Assembly (NCBI GenBank): GCA_035646975.1
Contig: DASROJ010000072.1
Location: forward strand, 1 to 8,664
Source: DASROJ01 sp035646975
GTDB taxonomy: Bacteria > Acidobacteriota > Polarisedimenticolia > JACPZX01 > DASXTC01
Direction: 5' to 3'
Length of the DNA: 8,664 bases
The notes under the pieces are model-generated. The model had not been told where the DNA came from. It did no database searches and saw only the letters and a list, made by a program, of their open reading frames with translations. Position numbers and translations under genes: made by a program. Numbering within the stretch: the stretch's first letter is position 1; every line of letters starts with the position of its first letter. Positions 1-8,600 of the stretch are shown here, in pieces.

Positions 1-812
1 ACCTGGCGCGGCTCGAAAAGGCGCGCGAGACGGTGCGGGTGGGCAAGATCTCCGGGGCGGTGGGCACATTCGCGCATCTGTCTCCCGAAATCGAGTCAGC
101 CGTCTGCGCGAAGCTGGGGCTGAAGCCCGCGTCGATCTCCACGCAGATCCTGCAGCGCGACAGGTACGCCGAGTTCCTGTTCGCCATCAGCGTGACGGGG
201 GCGGGCCTCGAGAAATTCTCCACCGAGATCCGCCACCTGCAGCGCACGGAGGTGCGCGAGGCCGAAGAGCCGTTCGCCGAAGGGCAAAAGGGCTCCTCCG
301 CGATGCCCCACAAACGCAACCCGGTCAACGCCGAGCAGATCAGCGGACTCGCGAGGCTTCTGCGCTCGAACCTGATGGCGGGGATGGAGAACATCGCCCT
401 GTGGCACGAGCGGGACATCTCCCATTCGTCGGTCGAGCGGGTCATCCTGCCCGACAGCGCCATCCTGCTCGACTACATGCTGGAGCGCTTCACCGGCATC
501 GTCGATCGGCTGCGGGTCTACCCCGAGCGGATGCTGGCGAACCTCGAGTCCTCGAAGGGTCTGGTCTATTCCGGGACCCTGCTGCTGGCGGTGACGCGCA
601 AGGGTTCCTCGCGTGAATCGGCGTACGAGGCGGTCCAGCAGGCGGCGATGAAATGCTGGGAGAGCGGCGAGCCCGGCATCCTCTTCAAGGACCTGGTCAT
701 GAAAGATTCGCGCATCACCTCGCTGCTGAGCCGGAAGGAGATCGACGAAGCGTTCGATCTCGGGCACCATCTGCGCAACGTTGACATCATCTTCAAGAGG
801 GTTTTCGCATGA
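1..812 (+). CDS. purB: Adenylosuccinate lyase, 5'-truncated
   Basis: The enzyme releases fumarate twice in purine synthesis: from SAICAR to give AICAR, and from adenylosuccinate to give AMP. It is a cytoplasmic homotetramer of the fumarase/aspartase superfamily. The frame is already open at the window edge (first full codon at position 3), and about 269 C-terminal residues are present. Compared from memory with B. subtilis PurB (about 430 residues), roughly the first 160 are missing, including the first conserved histidine region. The superfamily signature GSSAMPHKRNP lies at 291-323 and includes the mobile loop with the catalytic serine. The conserved block WHERDISHSSVERVILPD lies at 402-455, and the C terminus HHLRNVDIIFKRVF is typical. 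The GTG at 33 is an internal valine codon, not a start. The stop overlaps the purS ATG (ATGA, 809-812), so the two are probably translationally coupled. Identification is firm. Confidence 0.97.
   Translation, partial: LARLEKARETVRVGKISGAVGTFAHLSPEIESAVCAKLGLKPASISTQILQRDRYAEFLFAISVTGAGLEKFSTEIRHLQRTEVREAEEPFAEGQKGSSAMPHKRNPVNAEQISGLARLLRSNLMAGMENIALWHERDISHSSVERVILPDSAILLDYMLERFTGIVDRLRVYPERMLANLESSKGLVYSGTLLLAVTRKGSSRESAYEAVQQAAMKCWESGEPGILFKDLVMKDSRITSLLSRKEIDEAFDLGHHLRNVDIIFKRVFA
795..801 (+). promoter_or_regulatory. Ribosome binding site for purS, inside the purB 3' end
   Basis: AAGAGGG sits 7 bases before the purS ATG at 809. It is a strong Shine-Dalgarno match at good spacing and supports that start despite the overlap with purB. 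Confidence 0.75.
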
Positions 813-1057
813 AAGCGCTGATCTACGTGACTCTCAAACCCTCGGTGCTCGACCCGCAGGGCAAGGCGGTGCGCGGCGGACTCCATTCGCTGGGATTCAC
901 GGAGACCGAGGATGTGAGGGTGGGCAAGTACATCGAGTTGACCCTGGCCGGGGCCGACCGCCCCAGGGCGGAAGCACGGGTCAAGGAGATGTGCGAGAAG
1001 CTGCTGGCCAACACCGTGATCGAGCAGTACCGGTTCGAGATCGTGGGTGTGGAATGA
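809..1057 (+). CDS. purS: FGAM synthetase subunit PurS
   Basis: PurS is a small cytoplasmic protein that joins PurQ to PurL in the three-part phosphoribosylformylglycinamidine (FGAM) synthetase. In known complexes a PurS dimer helps bring the glutaminase and synthetase together so that ammonia can pass between them. The product has 82 residues, normal for the family. It starts MKALIYVTLKPSVLDPQGKA and contains the typical GLHSLGF and VRVGKYIEL segments, which fit the alpha/beta fold with the family's conserved Lys-Pro-x-x-x-Asp-Pro-x-Gly pattern near the start. It begins inside the purB stop (ATGA) after a good ribosome binding site. Its own stop overlaps the purQ start by the same ATGA arrangement. 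Position between purB and purQ confirms the assignment. Confidence 0.96.
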   Translation: MKALIYVTLKPSVLDPQGKAVRGGLHSLGFTETEDVRVGKYIELTLAGADRPRAEARVKEMCEKLLANTVIEQYRFEIVGVE

Positions 1058-1764
1058 AAACGGCCGTCGTGGTGTTTCCAGGATCGAACTGCGATCACGA
1101 TGCCTACCATGTGCTCAAGCACGTTCTCGGGCAGCCCACGGAGTTCGTCTGGCACAAGGAGACGTCGCTTTCGGGGTTCGACACGGTCATCCTGCCGGGC
1201 GGGTTCGCGCACGGCGATTACCTGAGGTGCGGAGCCATCGCGCGGTTCTCTCCCATCATGGATGCCGTCATCCGCCACGCCAGACGCGGGGGCACCGTCG
1301 TGGGCATCTGCAACGGCTTCCAGGTCCTCACCGAGGCCGGTCTGCTGCCGGGCGCGCTGCTGCGCAATCGCACCTTGTCGTTCCTGTGCCGCGATGTCTG
1401 GCTTAGGGTCGAGGCGGCCGGCACGGCGGTGACGTCGAAGTGCCGCCCCGGAGACATCCTCGAGATCCCGATCGGCCACGGCGAGGGGAACTTCTTCGCG
1501 GACGAGGACACGCTGGACCGGCTCGAAGGCGAGGGCCGGGTGCTGTTCCGGTACGTGAGTCCCACCGGGGTTCTCGACGACCGGTTCAACTTCAACGGAT
1601 CGGCGCGCGCCATCGCCGGGATCATGAACGACGGGGGCAACGTGTTCGGCTTCATGCCACACCCGGAGCGCAACGCCGAGCCGGCTCTCGGCAATGCCCA
1701 GGGGCGGGTCATCTTCGAATCGCTGGTGGCCGGGGCCGGCGCCGGGGCGGGAGCGGCCGCGTGA
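1054..1764 (+). CDS. purQ: FGAM synthetase glutaminase subunit PurQ
   Basis: PurQ is the class I glutamine amidotransferase subunit that hydrolyses glutamine and passes ammonia to PurL, which converts FGAR to FGAM. The product has 236 residues; the family is usually about 220-235. The N terminus MKTAVVVFPGSNCDHDAYH is classic. The oxyanion segment LPGGFAHGDYLRCGAIA spans about residues 47-63. The nucleophile is Cys86 in GICNGFQ. The family motif PIGHGEGNF covers residues 139-147, and the remaining triad residues are His203 and Glu205 in MPHPE. Start choice: the open frame extends upstream to 781, but that part lies over purS, and the ATG at 1054 gives the exact family N terminus with an ATGA overlap. 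The last 11 residues are a Gly/Ala run (AGAGAGAGAAA), an extra tail whose DNA also supplies the purL ribosome binding site. All catalytic residues are intact. Confidence 0.97.
   Translation: MKTAVVVFPGSNCDHDAYHVLKHVLGQPTEFVWHKETSLSGFDTVILPGGFAHGDYLRCGAIARFSPIMDAVIRHARRGGTVVGICNGFQVLTEAGLLPGALLRNRTLSFLCRDVWLRVEAAGTAVTSKCRPGDILEIPIGHGEGNFFADEDTLDRLEGEGRVLFRYVSPTGVLDDRFNFNGSARAIAGIMNDGGNVFGFMPHPERNAEPALGNAQGRVIFESLVAGAGAGAGAAA
1749..1753 (+). promoter_or_regulatory. Ribosome binding site deciding the purL GTG start
   Basis: GGGAG lies 7 bases before the GTG at 1761, within the Gly/Ala-coding tail of purQ. It supports the GTG that overlaps the purQ stop as the true purL start, rather than any codon in the longer upstream open frame. 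Confidence 0.6.
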
Positions 1765-4049
1765 GAACGACCAGGAACGAACCCGCGATCACGCCGGACC
1801 TGGTGCGCGAGCACGGGCTCACCGAAGAAGAATACGCCCGCTGCCGCGAGGTGCTCGGCCGCGAGCCGAATTACACCGAGCTGGGCATCTTCTCCGCCAT
1901 GTGGTCCGAGCACTGTTCCTACAAGTCGAGCAAGACGCATCTGAAGACGCTGCCCACCACGGGGCCCCAGGTGGTGCTGGGGCCGGGTGAGAACGCCGGT
2001 GTCATCGACATCGGCGACGGGGACGTCGCGGTCTTCAAGATGGAGAGCCACAACCATCCGTCCTTCATCGAGCCGATGCAGGGCGCGGCAACCGGCGTGG
2101 GCGGCATCCTCCGCGACATCTTCACGATGGGAGCGCGTCCGGTGGCCTCGCTCAACTCGCTGCGCTTCGGCGAGATCGACGCGCCTCGCATGCGCTACCT
2201 GGTCGGCGGAGTGGTGCATGGCATCTCGTCGTACGGCAACTCGATGGGCGTGCCGACGGTGGGCGGCGAAGTCTCATTTCATCCCTGCTACAACGGCAAC
2301 ATTCTCGTCAACGCGTTCAATCTCGGCGTGGCGAAGGCCGACAAGATCTTCCTCGGCAAGGCTGCCGGGCCGGGCAACCCGGTGATTTATTTCGGCAGCA
2401 GGACCGGCCGGGATGGCATCCATGGGGCCACCATGGCCTCCGACGTCTTCGAGTCCGACAAGGAAGCCCGCCGCCCCACCGTGCAGGTCGGCGACCCGTT
2501 CACCGAGAAGCTCCTGCTGGAGGCCTGCCTCGAGCTGATGAAGACCGATTATCTGGTGGGCATCCAGGACATGGGCGCCGCGGGGCTGACCTGCTCCACC
2601 CTCGAGATGGCCGGCCGCGCCGGCACGGGAGTCGTGGTCGATCTGTCCAAGGTTCCGCGCCGCGAGAGCGACATGACACCCTACGAGGTGATGCTGTCCG
2701 AATCACAGGAGCGGATGCTGATGGTGGTCAAGCGTGGCTGCGAGGAGCAGGCGCTGAAGATCATCCGCAAGTGGGATCTCGACGCCGAGGTGATCGGCGA
2801 GGTGACGAGCGACGGTTGCGCGCGGATTCTCGATGACGGTGGCGTGGTGGCGGTCGTGCCGGCGGCCCCGCTTTCCGACGCCTCCCCCGTATACCGCCGC
2901 CCGATGCAGGAACCGGCGTCCTTCAAGCAACGACGTAAGCTCGATCTCAAGTCGGTCCCCGTGCCGTCCGATCTCGGCGCCATCCTCGACAGACTGCTTT
3001 CGTCGCCCAATCTCTGCTCGCGCGAATGGATTTACCGCCAGTACGATCACACGGTGCGCGCCGGCACCGTGGTGCGCCCGGGCTCCGATGCCGCCGTCGT
3101 GCGCCTCATGGACGCGGAGTTCACGGCCCGCACGGGACGGGAAAAGGGAATCGCCATATCGACAGATTGCAATCCACGGTTCTGCCTGCTGGACCCGTAT
3201 CTCGGCGCGGCGCATGCCGTCGCGGAGGCGGCGCGCAATGTCGCCTGCTCGGGGGCGCGGCCGCTGGCCGCCACCGACTGCCTTAATTTTGGCAATCCCG
3301 AGAATCCCGAGATCATGTGGCAGTTCGCAAGGGCGGTGGAGGGAATCGGCGACGCCTGCCGCCGCCTGAACACGCCGATCGTCTCGGGCAACGTCTCGCT
3401 CTACAACGAAACCGACGGGCGCGCGATCAACCCGACCCCCACCATCGGCATGGTCGGGTTGATGGACGATGTCACGCGCGCCGTCACCTCATGGTTCAAG
3501 CAGGAAGGGGACCTGATCGTCCTGGTGGGCGAGACGCGCGAGGAGATCGGGGCCTCGGAATACCTCGCGTTGATCCACGGACGGGAGGAAGGCGCGCCGC
3601 CAGGGCTCGACCTGGCCCTGGAGGCGGCGGTGCAGGATGTGACGCTGCGCGCGGTGGAGAAGGGGATCGTTCGCTCGGCGCACGATTGCTCCGAAGGCGG
3701 TCTGGCCGTGGCCCTGGCCGAGTGCTGCATGTGCGGCACGGAGGCCCTGGGCGCCGGCGCCATGATGCGTGGCGCCACGGTCGATCTGCCCGGTGGCGTG
3801 CGCGAGGACGCGTTGCTGTTCGGAGAAACGGCCTCGCGGATCATCCTGACGATCGAGGAAAAGAACCTCCCTGTGTTCGAGACCATCGCGAAGGCCGGAA
3901 GGGCGCCGGTGCGGGTGATCGGCAGGGTCGGCCGGGATGGCGCGGCCGCGACGCTCGAGATCCGTTCGGGCGGCAACCGCCTGGTCAGCCGGCCGGTGGA
4001 CGCGCTGCACCGTCTGTGGCACAGTACCTTTCCTTCCATGATGGCATGA
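1761..4049 (+). CDS. purL: FGAM synthetase catalytic subunit PurL, short form
   Basis: PurL is the ATP-dependent synthetase that makes FGAM from FGAR using ammonia delivered by PurQ in the PurL-PurS-PurQ complex (step 4 of purine synthesis). With the GTG start it has 762 residues, close to the roughly 740 of B. subtilis PurL and far below the roughly 1300 of the single-chain E. coli enzyme. Visible motifs are NYTELGIFSAMWSEHCSYKS (residues 37-56, conserved His51), FKMESHNHPS (92-101), then QGAATGVGGILRDIFTMGARP and LNSLRFGEI in the first ATP-binding half. The second half has the matching NVACSGARPLAATDCLNFGNPE and SGNVSLYNE blocks, and HDCSEGGLAVALAE near the end. The frame is open upstream to 1440, but that part is a shadow of purQ. 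The GTG at 1761 overlaps the purQ TGA, has a good ribosome binding site, and gives a normal N terminus. No truncation or missing motif is seen. Confidence 0.97.
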   Translation: MRTTRNEPAITPDLVREHGLTEEEYARCREVLGREPNYTELGIFSAMWSEHCSYKSSKTHLKTLPTTGPQVVLGPGENAGVIDIGDGDVAVFKMESHNHPSFIEPMQGAATGVGGILRDIFTMGARPVASLNSLRFGEIDAPRMRYLVGGVVHGISSYGNSMGVPTVGGEVSFHPCYNGNILVNAFNLGVAKADKIFLGKAAGPGNPVIYFGSRTGRDGIHGATMASDVFESDKEARRPTVQVGDPFTEKLLLEACLELMKTDYLVGIQDMGAAGLTCSTLEMAGRAGTGVVVDLSKVPRRESDMTPYEVMLSESQERMLMVVKRGCEEQALKIIRKWDLDAEVIGEVTSDGCARILDDGGVVAVVPAAPLSDASPVYRRPMQEPASFKQRRKLDLKSVPVPSDLGAILDRLLSSPNLCSREWIYRQYDHTVRAGTVVRPGSDAAVVRLMDAEFTARTGREKGIAISTDCNPRFCLLDPYLGAAHAVAEAARNVACSGARPLAATDCLNFGNPENPEIMWQFARAVEGIGDACRRLNTPIVSGNVSLYNETDGRAINPTPTIGMVGLMDDVTRAVTSWFKQEGDLIVLVGETREEIGASEYLALIHGREEGAPPGLDLALEAAVQDVTLRAVEKGIVRSAHDCSEGGLAVALAECCMCGTEALGAGAMMRGATVDLPGGVREDALLFGETASRIILTIEEKNLPVFETIAKAGRAPVRVIGRVGRDGAAATLEIRSGGNRLVSRPVDALHRLWHSTFPSMMA

Positions 4050-4077
4050 CGACGATGACGGAGACTGGCGAACAGCC

Positions 4078-5505
4078 ATGAGCGATCTGCTTCGAATCAT
4101 CGGCACCGACGACCATTTTCACGATGAGTGCGGTGTGTTCGGGATCCAGGGGCACCCGGAGGCAGCCAACATCGTCTACCTCGGGCTGCACGCGCTGCAG
4201 CACCGCGGCCAGGAATCGGCCGGCATCGCCACCAGCGACGGCGAGCGCCTGTTCGTCGAAATCGGCATGGGACAGGTGGGCGACATCTTCGGTCCGGAGA
4301 CCCTCGCGCGACTGCCGGGCAACGCCGGCGTGGGTCACGTGCGCTACTCGACGGCCGGCACCAGCGACCTGAAAAACGCCCAGCCGATGCGTGTGCGCTG
4401 CCACAAGGGGGAGATCGCGGTCGCGCACAACGGGAACCTGGTCAACGCCGATCGGTTGCGATCGAACCTCGAGAGCGATGGCTCGATTTTCACCTCTTCT
4501 TCCGACACCGAGGTCATCCTGCACCTGATCGCGCGCAGTCATCAGCGCGAAATCGAGGACGCCGTGGTCGACGCGCTGGCCCAGGTGAAGGGGGCCTACT
4601 CGCTGGCGTTTCTGACCAAGGACCGGCTCGTCGGGGTGCGTGATCCGATGGGCTTCCGGCCGCTTTCGATCGGCAGGCTCGACGACTCGTATGTCATCAC
4701 TTCGGAAACAACAGCGCTCGATCTGGTGGGGGCGACCTTCGTGCGCGACATCGAGCCCGGCGAGGTGGTGCTCATCCGCGGCTCGGAGATCAAGTCATTC
4801 AAGCCGTTCCCGCCGGCCACGCCCCATGCCTGCATCTTCGAGTACGTCTACTTCGCCCGACCCGACTCCCTGCTGTGGGGGCGCAACGTGTCGCGGGTGC
4901 GCAAGCGCCTCGGCATCGAGCTGGCCAAGGAGGCTCCCGCCGAAGCGGACATCGTGGTGCCGATACCCGACTCGGGTGTCTACGCCGCGATGGGGTATGC
5001 GGCGCAGTCGGGCATCCCGTACGATCATGGTCTGGTGCGAAGCCATTACATCGGGCGGACGTTCATCGAGCCGAGCCAGAGCATCCGCCACTTCGGAGTC
5101 AGGCTGAAGCTCAACCCGGTCAGGGAAGTTCTCGCCGGCAAGCGCGTCGTGCTGGTGGACGACTCGATCGTCCGCGGCACGACATCCCGCAAGCTGGTGT
5201 CGATGGTGCGGGAGGCCGGCGCCAGGGAAGTGCACATGCGAATCTCCTGCCCGCCGACGATAGGCCCCTGCTACTACGGAGTCGACACCCCGCTGCGCTC
5301 CGAGCTGATCGCCTCTTCCCATTCGGTGGAGGAGATCCGAAAGCACCTCCGCGCCGATTCCCTGTCCTACCTCTCGCTCGACGGCATGATGCGGGCCGTG
5401 GGCAGCCAGGAGGGATTCTGCTCGGCCTGCTACACCAACGACTACCCGATAGAGTTCCCGCGAGAGAAAGTCGATCAGTTGGGACTGTTCGAAAAGGCCC
5501 GGTAA
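4078..5505 (+). CDS. purF: Amidophosphoribosyltransferase PurF, iron-sulfur type with propeptide
   Basis: PurF catalyses the first committed step of purine synthesis, converting PRPP and glutamine to phosphoribosylamine. The product has 475 residues. An N-terminal Ntn-hydrolase glutaminase domain (about 18-250) starts at Cys18 in DECGVFGI. The 17 residues before it should be a self-cleaved propeptide, as in B. subtilis. LQHRGQESAGIA, HVRYSTAG and AHNGNL are intact. The C-terminal phosphoribosyltransferase domain has the PRPP motif VVLVDDSIVRGTT (357-369). Four cysteines match the 4Fe-4S ligands of the Bacillus enzyme: Cys252 (ACIFEY), Cys398 (GPCYYG), and Cys448 and Cys451 (FCSAC). The enzyme should therefore be oxygen-sensitive, and feedback inhibition by purine nucleotides is expected from the family. 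An in-frame stop at 4039-4041 leaves ATG 4078 as the only reasonable start. GGAG at 4060-4063 is a possible ribosome binding site at a longish distance. It follows purL by 28 bases and is probably in the same operon. Confidence 0.97.
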   Translation: MSDLLRIIGTDDHFHDECGVFGIQGHPEAANIVYLGLHALQHRGQESAGIATSDGERLFVEIGMGQVGDIFGPETLARLPGNAGVGHVRYSTAGTSDLKNAQPMRVRCHKGEIAVAHNGNLVNADRLRSNLESDGSIFTSSSDTEVILHLIARSHQREIEDAVVDALAQVKGAYSLAFLTKDRLVGVRDPMGFRPLSIGRLDDSYVITSETTALDLVGATFVRDIEPGEVVLIRGSEIKSFKPFPPATPHACIFEYVYFARPDSLLWGRNVSRVRKRLGIELAKEAPAEADIVVPIPDSGVYAAMGYAAQSGIPYDHGLVRSHYIGRTFIEPSQSIRHFGVRLKLNPVREVLAGKRVVLVDDSIVRGTTSRKLVSMVREAGAREVHMRISCPPTIGPCYYGVDTPLRSELIASSHSVEEIRKHLRADSLSYLSLDGMMRAVGSQEGFCSACYTNDYPIEFPREKVDQLGLFEKAR

Positions 5506-5542
5506 TCCGCCCGTCCGGCCGTCTCCGGTCCGCAGCTTGCCC

Positions 5543-5572
5543 TTGCGCAGTCGCGCCGATCTGCGTAAGTAT
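5543..5572 (+). promoter_or_regulatory. Weak candidate sigma-70-like promoter for the FG-GAP gene
   Basis: TTGCGC (5543-5548) and TAAGTA (5566-5571) are separated by 17 bases, just before the ribosome binding site at 5593. The second box lies in the most AT-rich spot of a GC-rich gap. Both boxes match the consensus poorly, so this is a suggestion only. The host's promoter preferences are unknown. Confidence 0.2.
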
Positions 5573-5592
5573 GTGGGACCCACTCTGGCCTC

Positions 5593-5598
5593 AGAGGG
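5593..5598 (+). promoter_or_regulatory. Ribosome binding site deciding the GTG start at 5605
   Basis: AGAGGG lies 6 bases before GTG 5605, whereas the first in-frame ATG (5653) has no such site. The GTG start also adds a positively charged, hydrophobic N terminus that looks like an export signal. Confidence 0.65.
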
Positions 5599-5604
5599 AA
5601 ACCT

Positions 5605-8600
5605 GTGCCCCGCCTCCGACATCTTTGTATTCTCGCGATTATCGGTGTCTCGATGCGTCCGTCCCGCGATCCGGCGGCTGCCGAGACCGCGCGGCAGGAC
5701 GATGGCGCCCGGCCGGACTGGCTGGCCAAATCATCGGAGAGCCTCCGGCAGTCCGAGTACGACATCACCCTTCAGCCGCGCTCGGTCCTGCCGAACCATC
5801 CCGGCGGTCTGCAGGCGGCCAACCGGATGCAGGACCTCCGGGCCTATTTCCTCGCCGACGGCGTCGACATCGTGCGGCGCACGGAGGCCTCCCCGGCATG
5901 GTGGCTGCATCTGTCGTTGCTCGAGTCGGGATCCCGCGGAAGCCGCCATCCGGTGGAATGGGCCGCGCCGGAAGCAGCGGGACGCGTGGCGTCGTTCCGG
6001 CGCGGCGATGTCGTCGAGCGATGGGAGAACACCGAACAGGGAATCCTCATTCATCTGGAGCTTCCGGGGCTCGACGCGGGGCTGCGCGGTGAGGCGTTGC
6101 TCGATGTCGCCGGCCCGATGGACCTCATCGTCTCGGCCGACGGAACCGAAGCTGGTTTCTATCATGACGGCCTGCGGGTTGCGCGGCTCTCCGTCTCCAG
6201 TCCGGCCGACGAATCGGGTGGCGTCCGGCAGGCAAGACTCGAGAAGACCGGCGGTGGCCTCACCCTGAGCTACGCCGGCGCAGGCGGCGAGGCGGCTTCA
6301 CGGCTCACACTGTCGCTCACCGGGCCTGGCTCGACACTGACGGGGCGAGGGCTCTCCACCACCCCGGACTGGATCACCGACGGCAACCAGACGAGCGCGA
6401 GCTATGGATTCTCGACGGCGACCGCCGGCGACGTCAACGGCGACGGCTACAGCGACGTGCTGGTCGGCGCCAAGGACTATGACAACGGTCAGACGGATGA
6501 AGGCCGGGCGTTTCTCTTCCTCGGGTCGCCGACGGGGCTTTCCCAGTCGCCTTCCTGGAGCAATGAAGGCAACCAGGCCGGGGCGAAGTACGGGATCTCG
6601 GTTTCCACCGCGGGCGACGTCAACGGCGATGGCTACAGCGATGTGATCGTCGGCGCGCAGAACTGGGCGGCCCCGGGCAAGCCGGATGCCGGCAAGGCCT
6701 ACCTCTATCTCGGCTCATCCACCGGATTGTCCACCGCGCCCGTCTGGACGGTGGAGGGCGATCAGACCGATGCGTGGCTGGGCGACTGGGTCGCCGAGGC
6801 CGGCGATGTCAATGGCGATGGCCTCAGCGACGTCATCATCGGCGCCTATCGGTACGACAACGGGCAGTTCCAGGAAGGGAGGGCCTACGTCTACCTCGGC
6901 ACCACCGCGGGGACCGGTCTGGCGCTGGCGCCGAACTGGTTCGCGGAGAGCGACAACGACGGCGCGGAGTTCGGCCAGTCGGTCGGCACCGCGGGAGACG
7001 TCAACGGCGATGGCTACAGCGACGTCATCGTAGGCGCGGTGCAGTATACCAACGGTCTGAACAACCAGGGCCGCGCTTATGTCTTTCTCGGCTCGCCCAC
7101 CGGCGTGGCGAAGAACCCCGCATGGACCTACAAGGGGGACCAGGCCAGCGCGTTTCTCGGCTTCTCGGTCGGCACCGCGGGCGACGTGAACGGCGACGGA
7201 TACAGCGACGTCGTGGTCGGCGCCGACATGTACGACAACGGGCAGACCGACGAGGGGCGCGCGTACCTGTTCCTGGGCTCGGCCACGGGTCTGTCCCTCT
7301 CTCCGAACTGGTTCGTGGAGAGCAATCAGACCACCGCGATCCTCGGCAAGCAGGTGACGACGGCCGGCGACGTCAACGGAGATGGGTACAGCGACGTCAT
7401 CGTCGGCGTGCGCCAATGGACCAACAGCCAATCGAGGGAGGGGGCCGTCTGGATCTATCTCGGCTCGCCCACCGGGCCCTCCACCACGCCGGACTGGATG
7501 ACGTTTGGCGGTCAGGCCAATGCCCGGTTCGGGGGCGCCTGTGCGACCGCTGGCGACGTCAACGGCGATGGCTTCAGTGATGTCATCGTCGGCGCCAGTC
7601 TCTATGACAACAACGGGCAGGTGGACGAAGGACGTGCCTACGTCTACCTCGGATCCTCGAAGGGGCTTTCGTCCACTCCCGCGGCAAGACGCGAGAGCGA
7701 CCAGGACGGCGCGCGGCTGGGCATCTCGGTGGCGCCGGCGGGCGACATCAACGGCGACGGCTACAGCGACCTGATCCTCGGCGCCGACTCATACGACAAC
7801 GGCGAGGTGGATGAAGGCCGTGCGTTGCTCTTCCTGGGTTCGTCGTCGGGACTCGCGTCGAGCCCTGCATGGGTCGCGGAAGGAAACCAGGCGGGAGCGC
7901 ATTACGGGGCATCGGTCTCCCAGGCGGGCGATGTCAATGGCGACGGTTATGGAGACGTCATCGTTGGCGCACCCGGCTACGACAATGGACAGACCGGACA
8001 GACCGATGGGGGGCGGGCCGACGTCTATGCCGGCTCGGCCGCGGGACTTTCCACCGCGCCGATCTGGACCACGGAAGGGGACCAGGATGGCGCACAACTG
8101 GGGGCATCGGTGGCCGGGGCGGGCGACCTCGACCGCGACGGTTTCGGCGACATCATCGTCGGGGCGCCTGGGTATGACAACGGCCAGACGGATGAAGGGC
8201 GCGCCACCATCTATCCCGGGTCGGCATCGGGGCCCGCTCCCACGGCCTCCTGGTCCGTGGAGGGGAACCAGGACGGCGCGGCGTTCGGGTCCGCCGTGGC
8301 GGCGGCCGGAGACGTCAATGGCGATGGGTACGCTGACGTCATCGTCGGCGCGCCGCTGTTCGACAACGGCGAAATCGACGAAGGTCAAGTCTCTCTGTAC
8401 ACAGGCTCGGCTTCCGGGGCCTCGACCCAGCCATCCTGGACCGCGCAGAGCGACCAGGAGGGCGCGCATCTGGGCGCATCGGTCTCCACGGCGGGCGACG
8501 TCAATGGCGACGGGTTCAGCGACCTGATCGCCGGCGCCCCGCTGTTCGACAGCGCGACGAACACCGACGAGGGGCTCGCGGTGGTCTATCACGGCTCGCC

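Larger units (their letters stand above)
5506..5604. other. Intergenic gap between purF and the FG-GAP gene
   Basis: These 99 bases separate the purine operon from an unrelated gene. I see no stem followed by a T-run, so there is no recognisable intrinsic terminator. An 11-base odd palindrome, GTGGGACCCAC, is at 5573-5583. Its one-base centre makes a poor hairpin, so it could at most be a protein-binding site. The stretch closes with the ribosome binding site of the next gene. Confidence 0.6.

Noticed and set aside
1440..1760. Upstream extension of the purL frame
   Set aside because: It overlaps purQ and its translation is Arg-rich nonsense; the GTG at 1761 gives a normal PurL N terminus with a ribosome binding site.
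1218..2219. Minus-strand open frame of 333 codons across purQ and purL
   Set aside because: It lies wholly opposite two well-identified enzymes, has an Arg/His/Ala/Pro-rich shadow composition, and resembles no known protein.
5573..5583. GTGGGACCCAC as a hairpin terminator of purF
   Set aside because: The centre is a single base, so only about four pairs could form, and no T-run follows.
4875..6092. 405-codon plus-strand open frame running from purF into the FG-GAP gene
   Set aside because: It is an out-of-frame shadow of both genes, rich in Arg, Gly and Pro, and shows no recognisable domain.
6715..7431. Minus-strand open frame of 238 codons with repeated DDDVAV-like segments
   Set aside because: It mirrors the DVNGDGYSDV coding repeats on the antisense strand; high GC keeps the frame open, and no independent ribosome binding site or known domain is seen.
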